Of a stretch of DNA of 64,000 nucleotides, positions 63,984-64,000 are shown piece after piece. Origin of the DNA: Pomphorhynchus laevis (lineage: Eukaryota > Acanthocephala > Palaeacanthocephala > Echinorhynchida > Pomphorhynchidae); contig WNNJ02001419.1 in assembly GCA_012934845.2 (NCBI GenBank), positions 1-64,000 of the forward strand. The letters are read 5' to 3'. Numbering within the stretch: position 1 is the stretch's first letter; each line of letters starts with the position of its first letter. A program made the position numbers and the translations under genes. The notes under the pieces were generated by a model. It made no database searches. It was not told the DNA's origin and saw nothing but the letters and a program-made list of their open reading frames with translations.

Positions 63984-64000
63984 GTATCTTAAAGTTTATT

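Noticed and set aside
1-64000. CRISPR arrays, bacterial operons, rRNA or tRNA genes
   Set aside because: Repeats lack regular spacing and spacers; spliced eukaryotic genes are present; no tRNA cloverleaf with A and B boxes or rRNA core was recognised by eye.

Overview
The window looks like nuclear DNA of an invertebrate metazoan with a very AT-rich, repeat-laden genome. The species cannot be fixed from the sequence. The evidence is two spliced host genes with animal-type products (a kelch-repeat protein and bleomycin hydrolase), a mix of very short introns (35, 44 and 48 bp) and multi-kilobase introns packed with transposons, and a retroelement population of the kind seen in cnidarians, molluscs and other invertebrates: Penelope-like elements (PLEs), L2/CR1-like, I/Jockey-like and RTE LINEs, and hammerhead-ribozyme repeats. 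Host coding sequence is only about 2.3 kb of 64 kb.

Layout. 1-4.3 kb: copies of the dominant PLE-type family (called PLE-1 here, with a YIDD reverse transcriptase), a large inverted repeat carrying two copies of a complete hammerhead ribozyme, a (TA)n tract, and the GIY-YIG end of a canonical PLE. 4.3-8.7 kb: AT-rich DNA with PLE-1 tail repeats. 9-11 kb: an old, unidentified decayed coding region with a 178-bp inverted repeat. 12.7-13.3 kb: a tandem pair of retrozyme-like units of about 318 bp, each with a hammerhead ribozyme. 13.66-35.18 kb (minus strand): a seven-exon kelch gene whose splice phases and total length close exactly (1,932 nt, 643 aa). Its introns hold at least five LINE copies and two small inverted-repeat elements. 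36.7-37.7, 50.8-51.9 and 60.0-60.3 kb: remnants of a LINE-type element that ends in a Cys-rich finger and a nuclease-like domain. 38.8-42.5 kb: tandem and inverted PLE-1 copies, one split by an RTE LINE with an 18-bp target-site duplication. 43-49.7 kb: many PLE-1 tail repeats and the longest PLE-1 copy. 53-55.3 kb: a second canonical PLE fragment plus more PLE-1. 60.79 kb to the right edge (plus strand): three internal exons of bleomycin hydrolase, which continues past the window.

The most interesting material is RNA-level: (i) two unrelated hammerhead-bearing repeat families near PLEs; (ii) the 3' tail of PLE-1, present in many copies, with a hairpin that shows compensatory changes between copies followed by interleaved inverted repeats that predict a pseudoknot; (iii) a 28-base terminal signature present more than 25 times in both orientations. 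The PLEs plausibly supply the reverse transcriptase that moves the hammerhead repeats, but that link is inferred.
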